From Variovorax paradoxus (GTDB lineage Bacteria; Pseudomonadota; Gammaproteobacteria; Burkholderiales; Burkholderiaceae_C): a stretch of 64,000 nucleotides of DNA. The notes beneath the pieces are model-generated. The model had not been told where the DNA came from, did not search any database, and saw only the letters and a program-made list of their open reading frames with translations. Below are positions 36,877 to 47,645 of this stretch, piece after piece (within the stretch, counting starts at the first letter, position 1; each line of letters opens with the position of its first letter). The position numbers were made by a program, and so were the translations under genes. The DNA is taken from contig CP063166.1 of assembly GCA_016806145.1 (NCBI GenBank), forward strand, positions 5,952,001 through 6,016,000, read 5' to 3'.

Positions 36877-37851
36877 TCACTTCTCCTTCGCCAACCCCAG
36901 CTTCTCGATCAGCACCTTCTCCCGCGCCACCGTGTCCTGCGCAAACTTCGTGTACTGCGCCGAGCTCATGTAGTCGGGCAGCATGTCGTAGCGCCCGAGC
37001 GCGGCGACGTAGCTCGGCTCCTCCATCGCCTGCTTGAAGGCGTCGTGCAGCTTCTTCACCACCTCGGGCGGCGTGCCCTTGGGGGCGCCGATGCCGAAGG
37101 GCGAGTTCTGCACGATGTCGTAGCCCAGCTCCTTGAGCGTGGGCGCGTCGGGGAACTTGGCCAGGCGCTTCTCGCCCCAGGTGTTGAGCACGCGCAGCTT
37201 GCCGGCCTCGACCTGCGGCGCGAAGCCGGTGCTGTCGGCGGCCGCCATGAGCTGGCCGCTGACCACGGCGAGCATCAGGTCGGCGCTGCCCTTGTAGGGC
37301 ACGTGCTGCAGCTCGATGCCGGCCTTCTGCGCGACCAGCTCGGTGGTCAGGTGCGGGCTGGTCAGGGTGCCGGTGGAGCCGTAGGTCAGCTTGCCGGGAT
37401 TGGCCTTGGCATAGGCGACGAAGTCGGCCCAGGTCTTGAACGGGCTGTTCGCGGGCACGACGATGCCGAAGGCATAGCCGGTCACGTTGATGACGTAGTT
37501 GATGTCCTTGAGCGGATCCCAGTTGATCTTGGTGGTGTAGCCGAGGCGGAACACGCCGAGCGGAATCTGGGCGATGGTGTAGCCGTCGGCCTGCGAGGTC
37601 TGCAGCGCCTGCGCGGGCAGCGTGCCGCCGGCGCCGGGCTTGTTGTCGACGATCACAGGCTGGCCGAGGATGCGGCTCGCGTTGTCGGCGAGCTGGCGCA
37701 TGGTGATGTCGGTGGGGCCGCCCGCGGGGAAGGCGATCACCAGCTTGACCGGCTTGGCGGGAAAGGCCTGCTGCGCGAAGGCCGCGAGAGGCGCGGCGAA
37801 ACCGCAGGCGGCGAGCGCGGCGGCGCGAAGGAAGGTGTGGCGGCGGAGCAT
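36877..37851 (-). CDS. Bug/TctC-family periplasmic solute receptor
   Basis: A 324-residue tripartite tricarboxylate receptor with a signal peptide (FLRAAALAACGFAAPLAAFAQ). It has the Bug landmarks KLVIAFPAGGPTDI, VIVDNKPGAGG, TYGSTGTLTSPH and VPYKGSADLMLAVVSGQ. No TctA/TctB membrane genes are nearby, which is usual for the expanded Bug families of Bordetella and Comamonadaceae. The start is ATG 37851. It is the last gene of an operon-like run with acetylpolyamine amidohydrolase-like and ornithine cyclodeaminase-like genes, so its ligand may be related to their substrate. Confidence 0.9.
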   Translation of the reverse strand: MLRRHTFLRAAALAACGFAAPLAAFAQQAFPAKPVKLVIAFPAGGPTDITMRQLADNASRILGQPVIVDNKPGAGGTLPAQALQTSQADGYTIAQIPLGVFRLGYTTKINWDPLKDINYVINVTGYAFGIVVPANSPFKTWADFVAYAKANPGKLTYGSTGTLTSPHLTTELVAQKAGIELQHVPYKGSADLMLAVVSGQLMAAADSTGFAPQVEAGKLRVLNTWGEKRLAKFPDAPTLKELGYDIVQNSPFGIGAPKGTPPEVVKKLHDAFKQAMEEPSYVAALGRYDMLPDYMSSAQYTKFAQDTVAREKVLIEKLGLAKEK

Positions 37852-37954
37852 GGCGGCTGGGGTCCCGGCTGGATTTGAAAGAGCGCGATTGGGCCCCGCC
37901 GATCCGGCCACGACAACCGGGGCAGCCCTGATTTCCTCAAGGCCGCAAGGACAT

Positions 37955-38995
<1,041 letters not shown>

Positions 38996-39038
38996 GGAAC
39001 GGGGTCGGCGGCGGGCGCCGTGGCTGGACAGCCGCCCA

Positions 39039-40088
39039 TCATGCCGCACGCCGCAGCACGGCCCGGCGCCGGCCCGCGGCCGTGAGCCCGAACAGGTCCT
39101 TGGGATCGTCGAGCTCGGGCACCAGCGCGATCTGCCGGCCCACGCCGCGCTCGATGGCGAGCTGGTGGATGTAGCGCAGCGCGGTGTAGTCCTCGAGCGC
39201 GAAGCCGACCGAATCGAACACCGTGACCTGGTCCGGCCGCTCGCGGCCCGGCACCTCGCCGAGCAGCACCTTCCAGAGCTCGTGCACGGGGAAGTCGGCC
39301 GCCATCTGCTGGATCTCGCCCTCGACGCGGGTCTGCGGCTCGTACTCCACGAACACGCGTGCGCCGCGCAGCACGCCGGGGTCGAGCTCGGTCTTGCCGG
39401 GCGAATCGCCGCCGACGGCGTTGATGTGCATGCCCGGTTCGATCATTCCGGGCTCGAGCACCGTCGCATGGCCCTGGTGGGCGGTGACGGTGGTCACGAT
39501 GTCGGCGCCGCGCACCGCCTCGGCCACCGAATGCGCGCGCACGATCTCCATCGGCGAGCAGGCCGAGAGATGGCGCACCAGCTTGTCGGTGGCATGCGGG
39601 TCGATGTCGAACACGCGCACCTCCTCGATGCCCAGCAGCGCATGGAAGGCCAGCGCCTGGAACTCGCTCTGCGAGCCGTTGCCGATCAGCGCGAGGCTGC
39701 GCGAACCGGGCCGCGCGAGCGCGCGCGCGGCCATGGCGGAGGTGGCTGCCGTGCGCAATGCGGTGGTGAGGGTGAGCTCGGACAGCAGCACCGGGTAGCC
39801 GGTGTCGACCTCGGCGAGCACGCCGAAGGCCATGACGGTGGGCAGCCCGACCGCGGTGTTGTGCGGATGGCCGTTGACGTACTTGAAGGCATAGGCGCCG
39901 TCGTCGGCCACCGGCATCAGCTCGATCACGCCGAGGTGCGAATGGCTGGCCACGCGGGCCTTCTTGTCGAACTCGCGCCAGCGCAGGAAGTCGTCGCGCA
40001 GCGCGTCGGCCAGGGCCGTGAGGAACTGCGGCACGCCGGTCTCATCGACCAGGCGGACCAGGCTGTGGACATCGATGAAGCGGGTCAT
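39039..40088 (-). CDS. Ornithine cyclodeaminase / mu-crystallin family protein
   Basis: A 349-residue NAD(P) enzyme. Signature parts are KYVNGHPHN-TA, TALRTAATSAMAARALARPGSRSLALIGNGSQSEFQ (dinucleotide fold) and INAVGGDSPGKTELD, the last with the cyclodeaminase catalytic Asp. The GGDSPGKTEL form fits true ornithine cyclodeaminases (ornithine to proline plus ammonia) better than alanine dehydrogenase-like members. The start ATG 40088 is fixed by AAGGAG (40096-40101). It leads the operon with the amidohydrolase and Bug receptor. Confidence 0.88.
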   Translation of the reverse strand: MTRFIDVHSLVRLVDETGVPQFLTALADALRDDFLRWREFDKKARVASHSHLGVIELMPVADDGAYAFKYVNGHPHNTAVGLPTVMAFGVLAEVDTGYPVLLSELTLTTALRTAATSAMAARALARPGSRSLALIGNGSQSEFQALAFHALLGIEEVRVFDIDPHATDKLVRHLSACSPMEIVRAHSVAEAVRGADIVTTVTAHQGHATVLEPGMIEPGMHINAVGGDSPGKTELDPGVLRGARVFVEYEPQTRVEGEIQQMAADFPVHELWKVLLGEVPGRERPDQVTVFDSVGFALEDYTALRYIHQLAIERGVGRQIALVPELDDPKDLFGLTAAGRRRAVLRRAA

Positions 40089-40324
40089 GGCAGGACTCCT
40101 TGCGAGCCCCGGCCGGCGCCGCACCCGATCCGTTCCACCATGGCGGGTCCAGGATGTGCGCCTGCGCCAAGGGTTCGAAGCCATTCTGCGCCGCGCGCGC
40201 GGCCGCGGCGAGGCCCGAGGCCCCGACCGCGTCGAGCGCAGGGGCAAGCCCCCGCGCCCGACGGTTCGGGGCTACCGTCCGGCGTTGGGCGACAGCAAGC
40301 GCGAAACACCTTCCACCCGTTCAC

Positions 40325-40368
40325 GCTGAGCCTGTCGAAGCGCCGCGCGAGGCTTCGACAAGCTCAGC
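40325..40368. repeat. Inverted repeat of the CTGTCGAAG / CTTCGACA type
   Basis: GCTGAGCCTGTCGAAGC (40325-40341) pairs with GCTTCGACAAGCTCAGC (40352-40368), 16 of 17 matching. It sits between the ornithine cyclodeaminase start and the uvrA 3' end. This looks like a common dispersed GAGC-TTGTCGAAG element of proteobacteria, known from general experience. The rest of the 297-base gap 40089-40385 is GC-rich with no recognised site. Confidence 0.8.
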
Positions 40369-40385
40369 CCGACCGGTTCGGGATT

Positions 40386-43300
40386 TCAGCGCGCCAGCAC
40401 CGGCGCCAGCGCCACGCCCGTGTGCGTGCCCAGCCGCACCACTTCCTCGGGCGCCGCCGCCGCCACCACGCGGCCGCCGCCGTTGCCGCCCTCGGGCCCG
40501 AGGTCGACGATCCAGTCGGCCTCGGCGATCAGGTCGAGGTCGTGCTCGATCACCACCACGCTGTGGCCGCCGTTCACCAGCCGGTGCAGCACGTGGATCA
40601 GCTTCTCGACGTCGGCCATGTGCAGGCCCACGGTCGGCTCGTCGAGCACGTAGAGCGTGTGCGGCGCCTTCTGGCCGCGGCGCGTGATGTCGTCGCGCAC
40701 CTTGCTGAGCTCGGTCACCAGCTTGATCCGCTGCGCCTCGCCGCCCGACAGCGTGGGCGAGGGCTGGCCCAGGGTCAGGTAGCCGAGTCCCACGTCCTTG
40801 AGCAGCTGCAGCGGATGGCTGATGTTCGGCATGCTCGCGAAGAACTCGACCGCCTCGTCCACCTCCATCTGCAGCACGTCGCCGATGCTCTTGCCGCGCC
40901 AGCTCACGGCCAGCGTCTCGGGGTTGAAGCGCGCGCCGTGGCAGACCTCGCAGGGCACCTTCACGTCGGGCAGGAAGCTCATCTCGATGGTGCGCACGCC
41001 CGCGCCGTCGCAGGCCGGGCAGCGGCCCTCGCCGGTGTTGAAGCTGAAGCGCGCCGGGCCGTAGCCGCGCGCCTTGGCCTCGAGGGTGTCGGCGAACAGC
41101 TTGCGGATGGTGTCCCAGAAACCGATGTAGGTCGCGGGGCAGCTGCGCGGGGTCTTGCCGATCGGGGTCTGATCGACCTCGAGCACGCGGTCCACGCTCT
41201 GGTAGCCCTCGACGCCCTTGCAGCCGGCCCAGGCCGGGCGCTTGCCCGCGGCATCGGCGTCGCGGCCGGCCTTGGTGCTGCGCTGCTGCACCACCGCCTG
41301 CACGTTGGCCAGCAGCACGTCGCGCGCGAGCGTGGACTTGCCCGAGCCGCTCACGCCCGTGACCACCACCAGCCGCTGCAGCGGCACGGTGACCGTCACG
41401 TCCTGCAGGTTGTGCATGTCGGCGCCGCGCACCGTGAGCCACTGGCCGTTGTCGGGCGCCTTCGGGTCGGGCGAGGGAATGAGCCGGCGCGCCTGCAGCG
41501 GATGCTTGATGGCGTCGCGCAGGTAGCGGCCGGTCTGCGACTCGGCCGCCTGCTCGATGTCGGCCACCGCGCCCTGCGCCACCAGGCGACCGCCGCGCTT
41601 GCCGGCGCTCGGGCCGATGTCGATGATGTGGTCGGCGCGGCGGATCGTGTCCTCGTCGTGCTCCACCACCACCAGCGTGTTGCCCTTGTCGCCGAGCTTG
41701 TGCAGCGCGTCGAGCAGGATGCGGTTGTCGCGCGCATGCAGGCCGATGGTCGGCTCGTCGAGCACGTAGCACACGCCCTGCAGGTTGCTGCCGAGCTGCG
41801 CCGCGAGCCGGATGCGCTGCGCCTCGCCGCCGCTGAGCGTGGGCGCGCCGCGGTCGAGCGTGAGATAGCCCAGGCCCACCTCCTCGAGGAATTCGAGGCG
41901 GCTCTTGATCTCGGGCACCAGGTCGCGCGCGATCTCGGCCTCGCGGCCCGAGAGCGAGAGGTTCTCGAACCAGGTGCGGATGTCGGTCACGCTCATGCGC
42001 GCGAGCTCGGTGATGCCGATGCCGCCCTCGCCCCAGCCCGGCGTGCCGGCATGCGCATGGACCGCGCCGCCACCGAACAGCACCGCGCGCGCGGTCGGAT
42101 TGAGCCGCGTGCCCTTGCAGGTCGGGCAGGCCACGTCGCCCACGTCCTCGGCGTCGGGCTCGGCGAAGGTCTGCTCGCGTCCCTTCTGGTCGTCGGCCAT
42201 CACCGAGTCGTCGAAGATCTTGCGCTGTTCCTTGCTGAGCTTGACGCCGGTGCCCACGCAGTCGGGGCACCAGCCGTGCTTGCTGTTGTAGCTGAACAGG
42301 CGCGGGTCGAGCTCGGCATAGCTGGTGCTGCAGACCGGGCAGGCGCGCAGGGTCGAGAACACGCTGACGCGGCCGATGCCCGCGGCCGTCACGCCGGCCA
42401 TCATCGCGGCGCGCAGCCCGTCCATCTCGCTGAGCACGTGCACCACGCCCTTGCCGTGCTCGAGCGCCTTCGTGAGCGCCTCGCGCAGCTGGTTCTCGTT
42501 CGTGGGCAGCACGTCGAGGCTGGCCACGGGCAGCTCGATGCTGTGTTCCTTGAAGCGGTCGATGCGCGGGAAACCGGCGGTCGGCAGGAAGTCGCCGTCG
42601 ACGCGCAGGTGCGTGAAGCCGCGCGGCCGCGCCCAGTCGGCCAGCTCGGTGTAGACGCCCTTGCGGTTGCTCACCAGAGGCGCGAGCAGGCCGATGTGCT
42701 GCCCCTTGAAGTTGCGCATCAGCTGCGCCGCGATGCTGTCGGGCGTCTGCGGCTGCACGGCCGCGCCGTCCTTCACGCAGTGCTGCACGCCGAGCTTCAC
42801 GAACAAGAGGCGCAGGAAATGCCAGACCTCGGTGGTGGTGCCCACCGTGCTCTTGCGGCCGCCGCGCGACAGGCGCTGCTCGATCGCCACCGTCGGCGGA
42901 ATGCCGTAGACGGCATCGACCTCGGGCCGGCCCGCGGGCTGCACGATGCTGCGCGCATAGGCGTTGAGCGATTCGAGGTAGCGGCGCTGGCCCTCGTTGA
43001 ACAGGATGTCGAAGGCCAGCGTGGACTTGCCTGACCCGCTCACGCCCGTGACCACGCTGAACTTGCCGCGCGGGATGTTGACGCTGAGGTTCTTGAGGTT
43101 GTGCTCGCGCGCGTTCACGATCTCGACCGCGTCGGCGCCCGGCGCCTTCTTGGCCTGCGCGATGTAGCGGCGCGCCGCGCGCTCGGCCACCTTGTAGGCG
43201 CCCGGGCCGATCGCGAGCTCGTAGTCGGCCAGCGCGGCGCCCGTGAGCGAGGCGCGGTTCTCGCGCAGTTGCTCGGGCGTGCCCTCGGCCACCACCTGGC

Positions 43301-46181
43301 CGCCGCCTTCGCCGCCTTCGGGGCCGAGGTCGATGCACCAGTCGCTGGCGCGGATCACGTCGAGGTTGTGCTCGATCACGATCAGCGAATGGCCGGCGTC
43401 GAGCAGCTTGCGCAGCGCGCGCATGAGGCGCGCGATGTCGTCGAAGTGCAGGCCGGTGGTGGGCTCGTCGAACAGGAACAGCGTGCCCTTGCGCGCCACC
43501 GCCTGCTTGCTCGAGGTCGCGCCCTTGGCGGCCTCGGCCAGGAAGCCCGCGAGCTTGAGGCGCTGCGCCTCGCCGCCCGACAGCGTGGGCACGGGCTGGC
43601 CCAGCTTCACGTAGTCGAGGCCCACGTCGGAGATCGGCTGCAGGACGCGCAGCACGTCGCGGTCGGCGTCGAACAATGCGGCCGCCTCGGCCACCGTGAG
43701 TTCGAGAATATCGGCCACGTTGTAGCTCTTGCCGTGGCGCTCGATGCGCACCTCGAGGATCTCGGGCCGGTAGCGCTTGCCGTCGCAGTCGGGGCAGCGC
43801 AGGTAGACGTCGGAGAGGAACTGCATCTCGACGTGCTCGAAGCCCGAGCCGCCGCAGGTGGGGCAGCGGCCGTCGCCCGAGTTGAAGCTGAACTTGCTCG
43901 CGGTGTAGCCGCGCTGGCGCGAGATCGGCGCGGTGGCGAAGATCTCGCGGATCGCGTCCCAGGCGCCGACGTAGCTCGCGGGATTGGAGCGCGCGGTCTT
44001 GCCGATCGGCGACTGGTCGACGAACACCACGTCGCCGAGGTGGTCGGCGCCGAGCAGGCGGTCGTGCGCGCCGGGCGCCTCGGTGGCCTTGCCGAAGTGG
44101 CGCATCAGCGCGGGCGCGAGCACGTCCTGCACCAGCGTCGACTTGCCCGAGCCGCTGACACCGGTCACGCAGACCAGGCGCGCGAGCGGGAACTCGACGC
44201 TGATGTCCTTGAGGTTGTGCTCGCGCACGCCCTCGAGGATGAGCCGGTGCGTGTTCTCGCTGACCAGCCGCTTGAAGCCCATGCCGATCTTCTTGCGCCC
44301 GCCCAGGTACTGGCCGGTCAGCGTGTCGGCGTCGCGCAGCGCGTCGGTGCTGCCGTCGAACACGATCTGGCCGCCGCGCGCGCCGGGGCCCGGGCCCATG
44401 TCGATCACGCGGTCGGCCGCGAGCATCACGGCGGGATCGTGCTCGACGACCACCAGGGTGTTGCCCGCGTCGCGCAGCCGCAGCATGGCCTCGGTGATGC
44501 GGTTCATGTCGCGCGGATGCAGCCCGATGCTGGGCTCGTCGAGCACGAACAGCGTGTTGACCAGCGAGGTGCCGAGGGCGGTCGTGAGGTTGATGCGCTG
44601 CACCTCGCCGCCGCTGAGCGTGCGGCTCTGGCGGTCGAGCGTGAGGTAGCCGATGCCGACGTCGTGCAGGTAGCGCAGCCGGGTCGTGATCTCCTCGAAC
44701 AGCAGCTTGAGCGCCTGGGCCTCGCCGGCAGCGCTCGAACGCTGCGTCTCGCCGGCCGTGGCGGTGCCGCCGGCCGTCATGCGGTCGAACAGCTGGCGCA
44801 GCCGCTCGATCGGCAGCAGCATCAGGTCATGCAGGCACAGGCCCGGCAGTGCCTCGAGCTGCGCGCGCGTCCACTTCACGCCGATGGGCATGAAGCGCTT
44901 CTCGGGCGGCAGCACCGCGTCGGCGTCTTCCTTGCTGCCGATGCGCCACAAGAGGCTTTCGAGCTTGAGCCGCGCGCCCGCGCAGGTGGGGCACGGCGTG
45001 TAGCTGCGGTACTTCGACAAGAGCACGCGGATGTGCATCTTGTAGGCCTTGCTCTCGAGGTAGCCGAAGAAGCGGCGGATGCCGTACCACTGCTTGTTCC
45101 AGTTGCCCTCCTTGTAGTTGGGCGTGCCCTCGATCACCCAGTGCTTCTGCTCGGCGGTGAGCTTGTTCCACGGCGTGTCGCGCGGGATGCCGGCGGCCTC
45201 GGCATGGCGCATGAGGTCGTCCTGCGCCTCCTTCCAGGCCGGGGTCTGGATGGTCTTGACCGCGCCCGCGCGCAGGGTGAGCTTGTCGTTCGGGATCACG
45301 AGGCCGAGGTCGACGCCGATCACGCGGCCGAAGCCGCGGCAGCTGTCGCAGGCGCCGACGGCCGAGTTGAACGAGAACATCGAGGGAATCGGGTCGCCGT
45401 AGCGGATGTCGCTCTCGGGGCAGTGCAGGCCGGTGGAGAACTTCCACACGTCCGTCGGCGCGTTCTCCTCGGCGCCGGTCGCATGCACCGTCACGCGCCC
45501 GCTGCCGCGCTTGAGCGCGACCTCGATCGCCTCCACCACGCGCGAACGCTCGGCGCTCGAGACGCGGAAGCGGTCGGCCACCACGTCGAGCACCTTGCGC
45601 GGACCGGTGGGCGTGGCCACCTCGCGCTCGGCCTGCACGCGCGTGAAGCCGCTGGCCGACAGCCACTGCGTGACCTCGTCGGCCGTGGTGCTCGCGGGCA
45701 GCTCGACCGGGAAGGTCACGACCAGCCGCGGATCGCCCGCGGCCGCGGCGCGCTCGACGATCTGCGCATAGATGCTGTCGGGCGAGTCGTGGCGCACCGG
45801 CAGCGCGGTCTCGCGGTCGAACAGGTCGGCCGCGCGCGCATAGAGCAGCTTCAGGTGGTCGTTGAGCTCGGTCATCGTGCCGACCGTGGAGCGCGAGGAG
45901 CGCACCGGATTGGTCTGGTCGATGGCGATCGCGGGCGGCACGCCCTCGACCTTGTCGACCGCCGGCTTGTCCATGCGGTCGAGGAACTGGCGGGCGTAGG
46001 CGGAGAAGGTTTCGACGTAGCGCCGCTGGCCCTCGGCGTACAGGGTGTCGAACACGAGGCTCGACTTGCCCGAGCCGCTGGGCCCGGTGACCACGGTCAT
46101 CTCGCCGGTGCGGATGTCGAGGTCGAGATTCTGGAGGTTGTGCTGGCGTGCGCCACGGATGCGGATGGAGCCCTGTGTCAT
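40386..46181 (-). CDS. uvrA: Double-length UvrA excinuclease ATPase
   Basis: A single 1931-residue frame containing two complete UvrA-like halves (about 1-1010 and 1025-1931), against about 940 for standard UvrA. Four Walker A motifs are seen: GPSGSGKSS near 33, and GVSGSGKST near 673, 1044 and 1606. Zinc-finger-type CxxC pairs recur, e.g. CDSCRGFG, CPTCGGSGFEHVEMQF with CPDC, CPDCVGTG, and CPACDGAGVRTIEMSF with CEVC. ABC signatures LSGGE appear four times. UvrA scans DNA for bulky lesions and loads UvrB; normally two chains dimerise, so this fusion could act as a built-in dimer. No uvrB or ssb is adjacent, so a normal uvrA may exist elsewhere. Confidence 0.93.
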   Translation of the reverse strand: MTQGSIRIRGARQHNLQNLDLDIRTGEMTVVTGPSGSGKSSLVFDTLYAEGQRRYVETFSAYARQFLDRMDKPAVDKVEGVPPAIAIDQTNPVRSSRSTVGTMTELNDHLKLLYARAADLFDRETALPVRHDSPDSIYAQIVERAAAAGDPRLVVTFPVELPASTTADEVTQWLSASGFTRVQAEREVATPTGPRKVLDVVADRFRVSSAERSRVVEAIEVALKRGSGRVTVHATGAEENAPTDVWKFSTGLHCPESDIRYGDPIPSMFSFNSAVGACDSCRGFGRVIGVDLGLVIPNDKLTLRAGAVKTIQTPAWKEAQDDLMRHAEAAGIPRDTPWNKLTAEQKHWVIEGTPNYKEGNWNKQWYGIRRFFGYLESKAYKMHIRVLLSKYRSYTPCPTCAGARLKLESLLWRIGSKEDADAVLPPEKRFMPIGVKWTRAQLEALPGLCLHDLMLLPIERLRQLFDRMTAGGTATAGETQRSSAAGEAQALKLLFEEITTRLRYLHDVGIGYLTLDRQSRTLSGGEVQRINLTTALGTSLVNTLFVLDEPSIGLHPRDMNRITEAMLRLRDAGNTLVVVEHDPAVMLAADRVIDMGPGPGARGGQIVFDGSTDALRDADTLTGQYLGGRKKIGMGFKRLVSENTHRLILEGVREHNLKDISVEFPLARLVCVTGVSGSGKSTLVQDVLAPALMRHFGKATEAPGAHDRLLGADHLGDVVFVDQSPIGKTARSNPASYVGAWDAIREIFATAPISRQRGYTASKFSFNSGDGRCPTCGGSGFEHVEMQFLSDVYLRCPDCDGKRYRPEILEVRIERHGKSYNVADILELTVAEAAALFDADRDVLRVLQPISDVGLDYVKLGQPVPTLSGGEAQRLKLAGFLAEAAKGATSSKQAVARKGTLFLFDEPTTGLHFDDIARLMRALRKLLDAGHSLIVIEHNLDVIRASDWCIDLGPEGGEGGGQVVAEGTPEQLRENRASLTGAALADYELAIGPGAYKVAERAARRYIAQAKKAPGADAVEIVNAREHNLKNLSVNIPRGKFSVVTGVSGSGKSTLAFDILFNEGQRRYLESLNAYARSIVQPAGRPEVDAVYGIPPTVAIEQRLSRGGRKSTVGTTTEVWHFLRLLFVKLGVQHCVKDGAAVQPQTPDSIAAQLMRNFKGQHIGLLAPLVSNRKGVYTELADWARPRGFTHLRVDGDFLPTAGFPRIDRFKEHSIELPVASLDVLPTNENQLREALTKALEHGKGVVHVLSEMDGLRAAMMAGVTAAGIGRVSVFSTLRACPVCSTSYAELDPRLFSYNSKHGWCPDCVGTGVKLSKEQRKIFDDSVMADDQKGREQTFAEPDAEDVGDVACPTCKGTRLNPTARAVLFGGGAVHAHAGTPGWGEGGIGITELARMSVTDIRTWFENLSLSGREAEIARDLVPEIKSRLEFLEEVGLGYLTLDRGAPTLSGGEAQRIRLAAQLGSNLQGVCYVLDEPTIGLHARDNRILLDALHKLGDKGNTLVVVEHDEDTIRRADHIIDIGPSAGKRGGRLVAQGAVADIEQAAESQTGRYLRDAIKHPLQARRLIPSPDPKAPDNGQWLTVRGADMHNLQDVTVTVPLQRLVVVTGVSGSGKSTLARDVLLANVQAVVQQRSTKAGRDADAAGKRPAWAGCKGVEGYQSVDRVLEVDQTPIGKTPRSCPATYIGFWDTIRKLFADTLEAKARGYGPARFSFNTGEGRCPACDGAGVRTIEMSFLPDVKVPCEVCHGARFNPETLAVSWRGKSIGDVLQMEVDEAVEFFASMPNISHPLQLLKDVGLGYLTLGQPSPTLSGGEAQRIKLVTELSKVRDDITRRGQKAPHTLYVLDEPTVGLHMADVEKLIHVLHRLVNGGHSVVVIEHDLDLIAEADWIVDLGPEGGNGGGRVVAAAAPEEVVRLGTHTGVALAPVLAR

Positions 46182-46325
46182 GAGTGCCTTGGGGGTGGGG
46201 CAAACATTCTAGGGAGTGGTCCATGACGCGCCGGTGCACCCCGCTGTAAGGACGGTGGCCGCGCAGGGGTTTGTCCGAATGGTGGATTTAATACTTTTAG
46301 AAACAAATAAGGCGTTGGTTTGCAA

Positions 46326-46342
46326 CGATGGCGACGCCATCG
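46326..46342. promoter_or_regulatory. Small palindrome in the leader of the first solute receptor
   Basis: CGATGGC-GAC-GCCATCG is a perfect 7-base hairpin just before the ribosome site GAAGGGA of the receptor at 46363. It could tune translation or be an operator. Confidence 0.4.
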
Positions 46343-46362
46343 CAACGAAGGGACGAACACAC

Positions 46363-47481
46363 ATGACGAAGAAGCACGGCCGCCTGCGCGCGGCACTGAT
46401 CGCGCTCGGCGCGCTGGTTCTGCTGCCCGCGCAGGCGCAGATCCTGATCGGCCAGACCGCCGGCATGACGGGCCCGGTGGCCGCCAGCGTCAACGAGACC
46501 ATCGGCGGCGCGCAGCTCGTGATCGATGCCGCCAATGCGCAGGGCGGCGTGCATGGCGAGAAGATCGAGGTGGTCCGGCTCGACGACGGCTTCGACGTCA
46601 AGCGCGCGGGCGAGAACGGCCGCGCCCTGATCGAGGACAAGAAGGTGCTCGCGCTCTTCATGAGCCGCGGCACGCCGCATTCGCAAGCCATCATCCCCTG
46701 GCTCGACAAGCACGGCGTGGCGCTGATCGGGCCCTCCACCGGCGCAATGGTGCTGCACAAGCCCGTGCAGCGGAACGTGTTCAACGTGCGCGCCACCTAC
46801 CAGCGCGAGGCCGAGAAGGCGGTGCAGCACCTGTTGACCATCGGCATGGTGCGCATCGCGGTCGTGCACGTGACCGACTCCTTCGGCGCCGATGCGCTCG
46901 AGGGCGCGATGACCGGCTTCGGCAAGGCCAAGGCCCAGCCCGCGGCCACCGTGCCGGCCGACCGCGACAAGCCCGACTACGCGGCCATCGTGCCCGCCAT
47001 CGTCCAGGCCAATGCGCAGGCGGTGCTGTGGATCGGCTCGGGCAGCGCGGTGGTCGATGGCATCAAGGCGCTGCGCGCGGCCGGCTCGGCGGCGCAGGTG
47101 GTCACGCTGTCGAACAACGCCTCCTCGGGCTTCATCAAGCAGCTCGGCGACGCCAGCCGCGGCGTGGTGGTCACGCAGGTGTTCCCGAGCGAGCGCTCGA
47201 TCAGCTATCCGATGGTGAAGGAGGCGATGGCGCTCGCGAAGGCCAAGGGGCAGAACGAACTCTCGCCCGCGGCGCTCGAGGGCTTCGCCTCGGCCAAGGT
47301 GCTGGTGGAGGCGCTGCGCCGCGCCGGCCCCAAGCCCACGCGCGCCCGCGTGGTGGCCGCGCTCGACGGCCTGCGCGACTACGACCTCGGCGGCCTCGAG
47401 ATCAGCTACACGCCGCAGGACCACAGCGGCATCGATTTCGCCGACCTCTCGATCATCAGCGAGGGCCGCTTCAAGCGCTGA
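46363..47481 (+). CDS. ABC transporter periplasmic receptor, Leu/Ile/Val type (copy 1)
   Basis: A 372-residue Peripla_BP_6 protein with a signal (ALIALGALVLLPAQAQ). It has the family start ILIGQTAGMTGPVAASV, GPSTGAM, FNVRATYQREAEKAV and TLSNNASSGFIKQLG. Proteins like this bind branched-chain amino acids, amides or aromatic acids. No permease or ATPase gene accompanies it. It is closely similar to the next gene, a clear tandem duplication. The frame is open from 46216, but the signal peptide and ribosome site support ATG 46363. A strong terminator follows. Confidence 0.9.
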   Translation: MTKKHGRLRAALIALGALVLLPAQAQILIGQTAGMTGPVAASVNETIGGAQLVIDAANAQGGVHGEKIEVVRLDDGFDVKRAGENGRALIEDKKVLALFMSRGTPHSQAIIPWLDKHGVALIGPSTGAMVLHKPVQRNVFNVRATYQREAEKAVQHLLTIGMVRIAVVHVTDSFGADALEGAMTGFGKAKAQPAATVPADRDKPDYAAIVPAIVQANAQAVLWIGSGSAVVDGIKALRAAGSAAQVVTLSNNASSGFIKQLGDASRGVVVTQVFPSERSISYPMVKEAMALAKAKGQNELSPAALEGFASAKVLVEALRRAGPKPTRARVVAALDGLRDYDLGGLEISYTPQDHSGIDFADLSIISEGRFKR

Positions 47482-47505
47482 AGCGCCGCCTTTCCCTCTC
47501 GACGA

Positions 47506-47530
47506 AGCCGGGCCCAGCGCCCGGCTTTTT
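47506..47530 (+). terminator. Intrinsic terminator between the two receptor genes
   Basis: AGCCGGGC (47506-47513) pairs perfectly with GCCCGGCT (47519-47526) and is followed by a T-run to 47530. It shows that the two paralogues are separately transcribed. Confidence 0.9.
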
Positions 47531-47645
47531 GCTTTTGCAAACAACGGTTTGACAGGGTTTGCACGAGGAATCGCATGTCACGTCTAGCTACACATAATTG
47601 CATTTGCTGACATGGACACGAATCCCGACGGGAAAGGTTTTGTCG

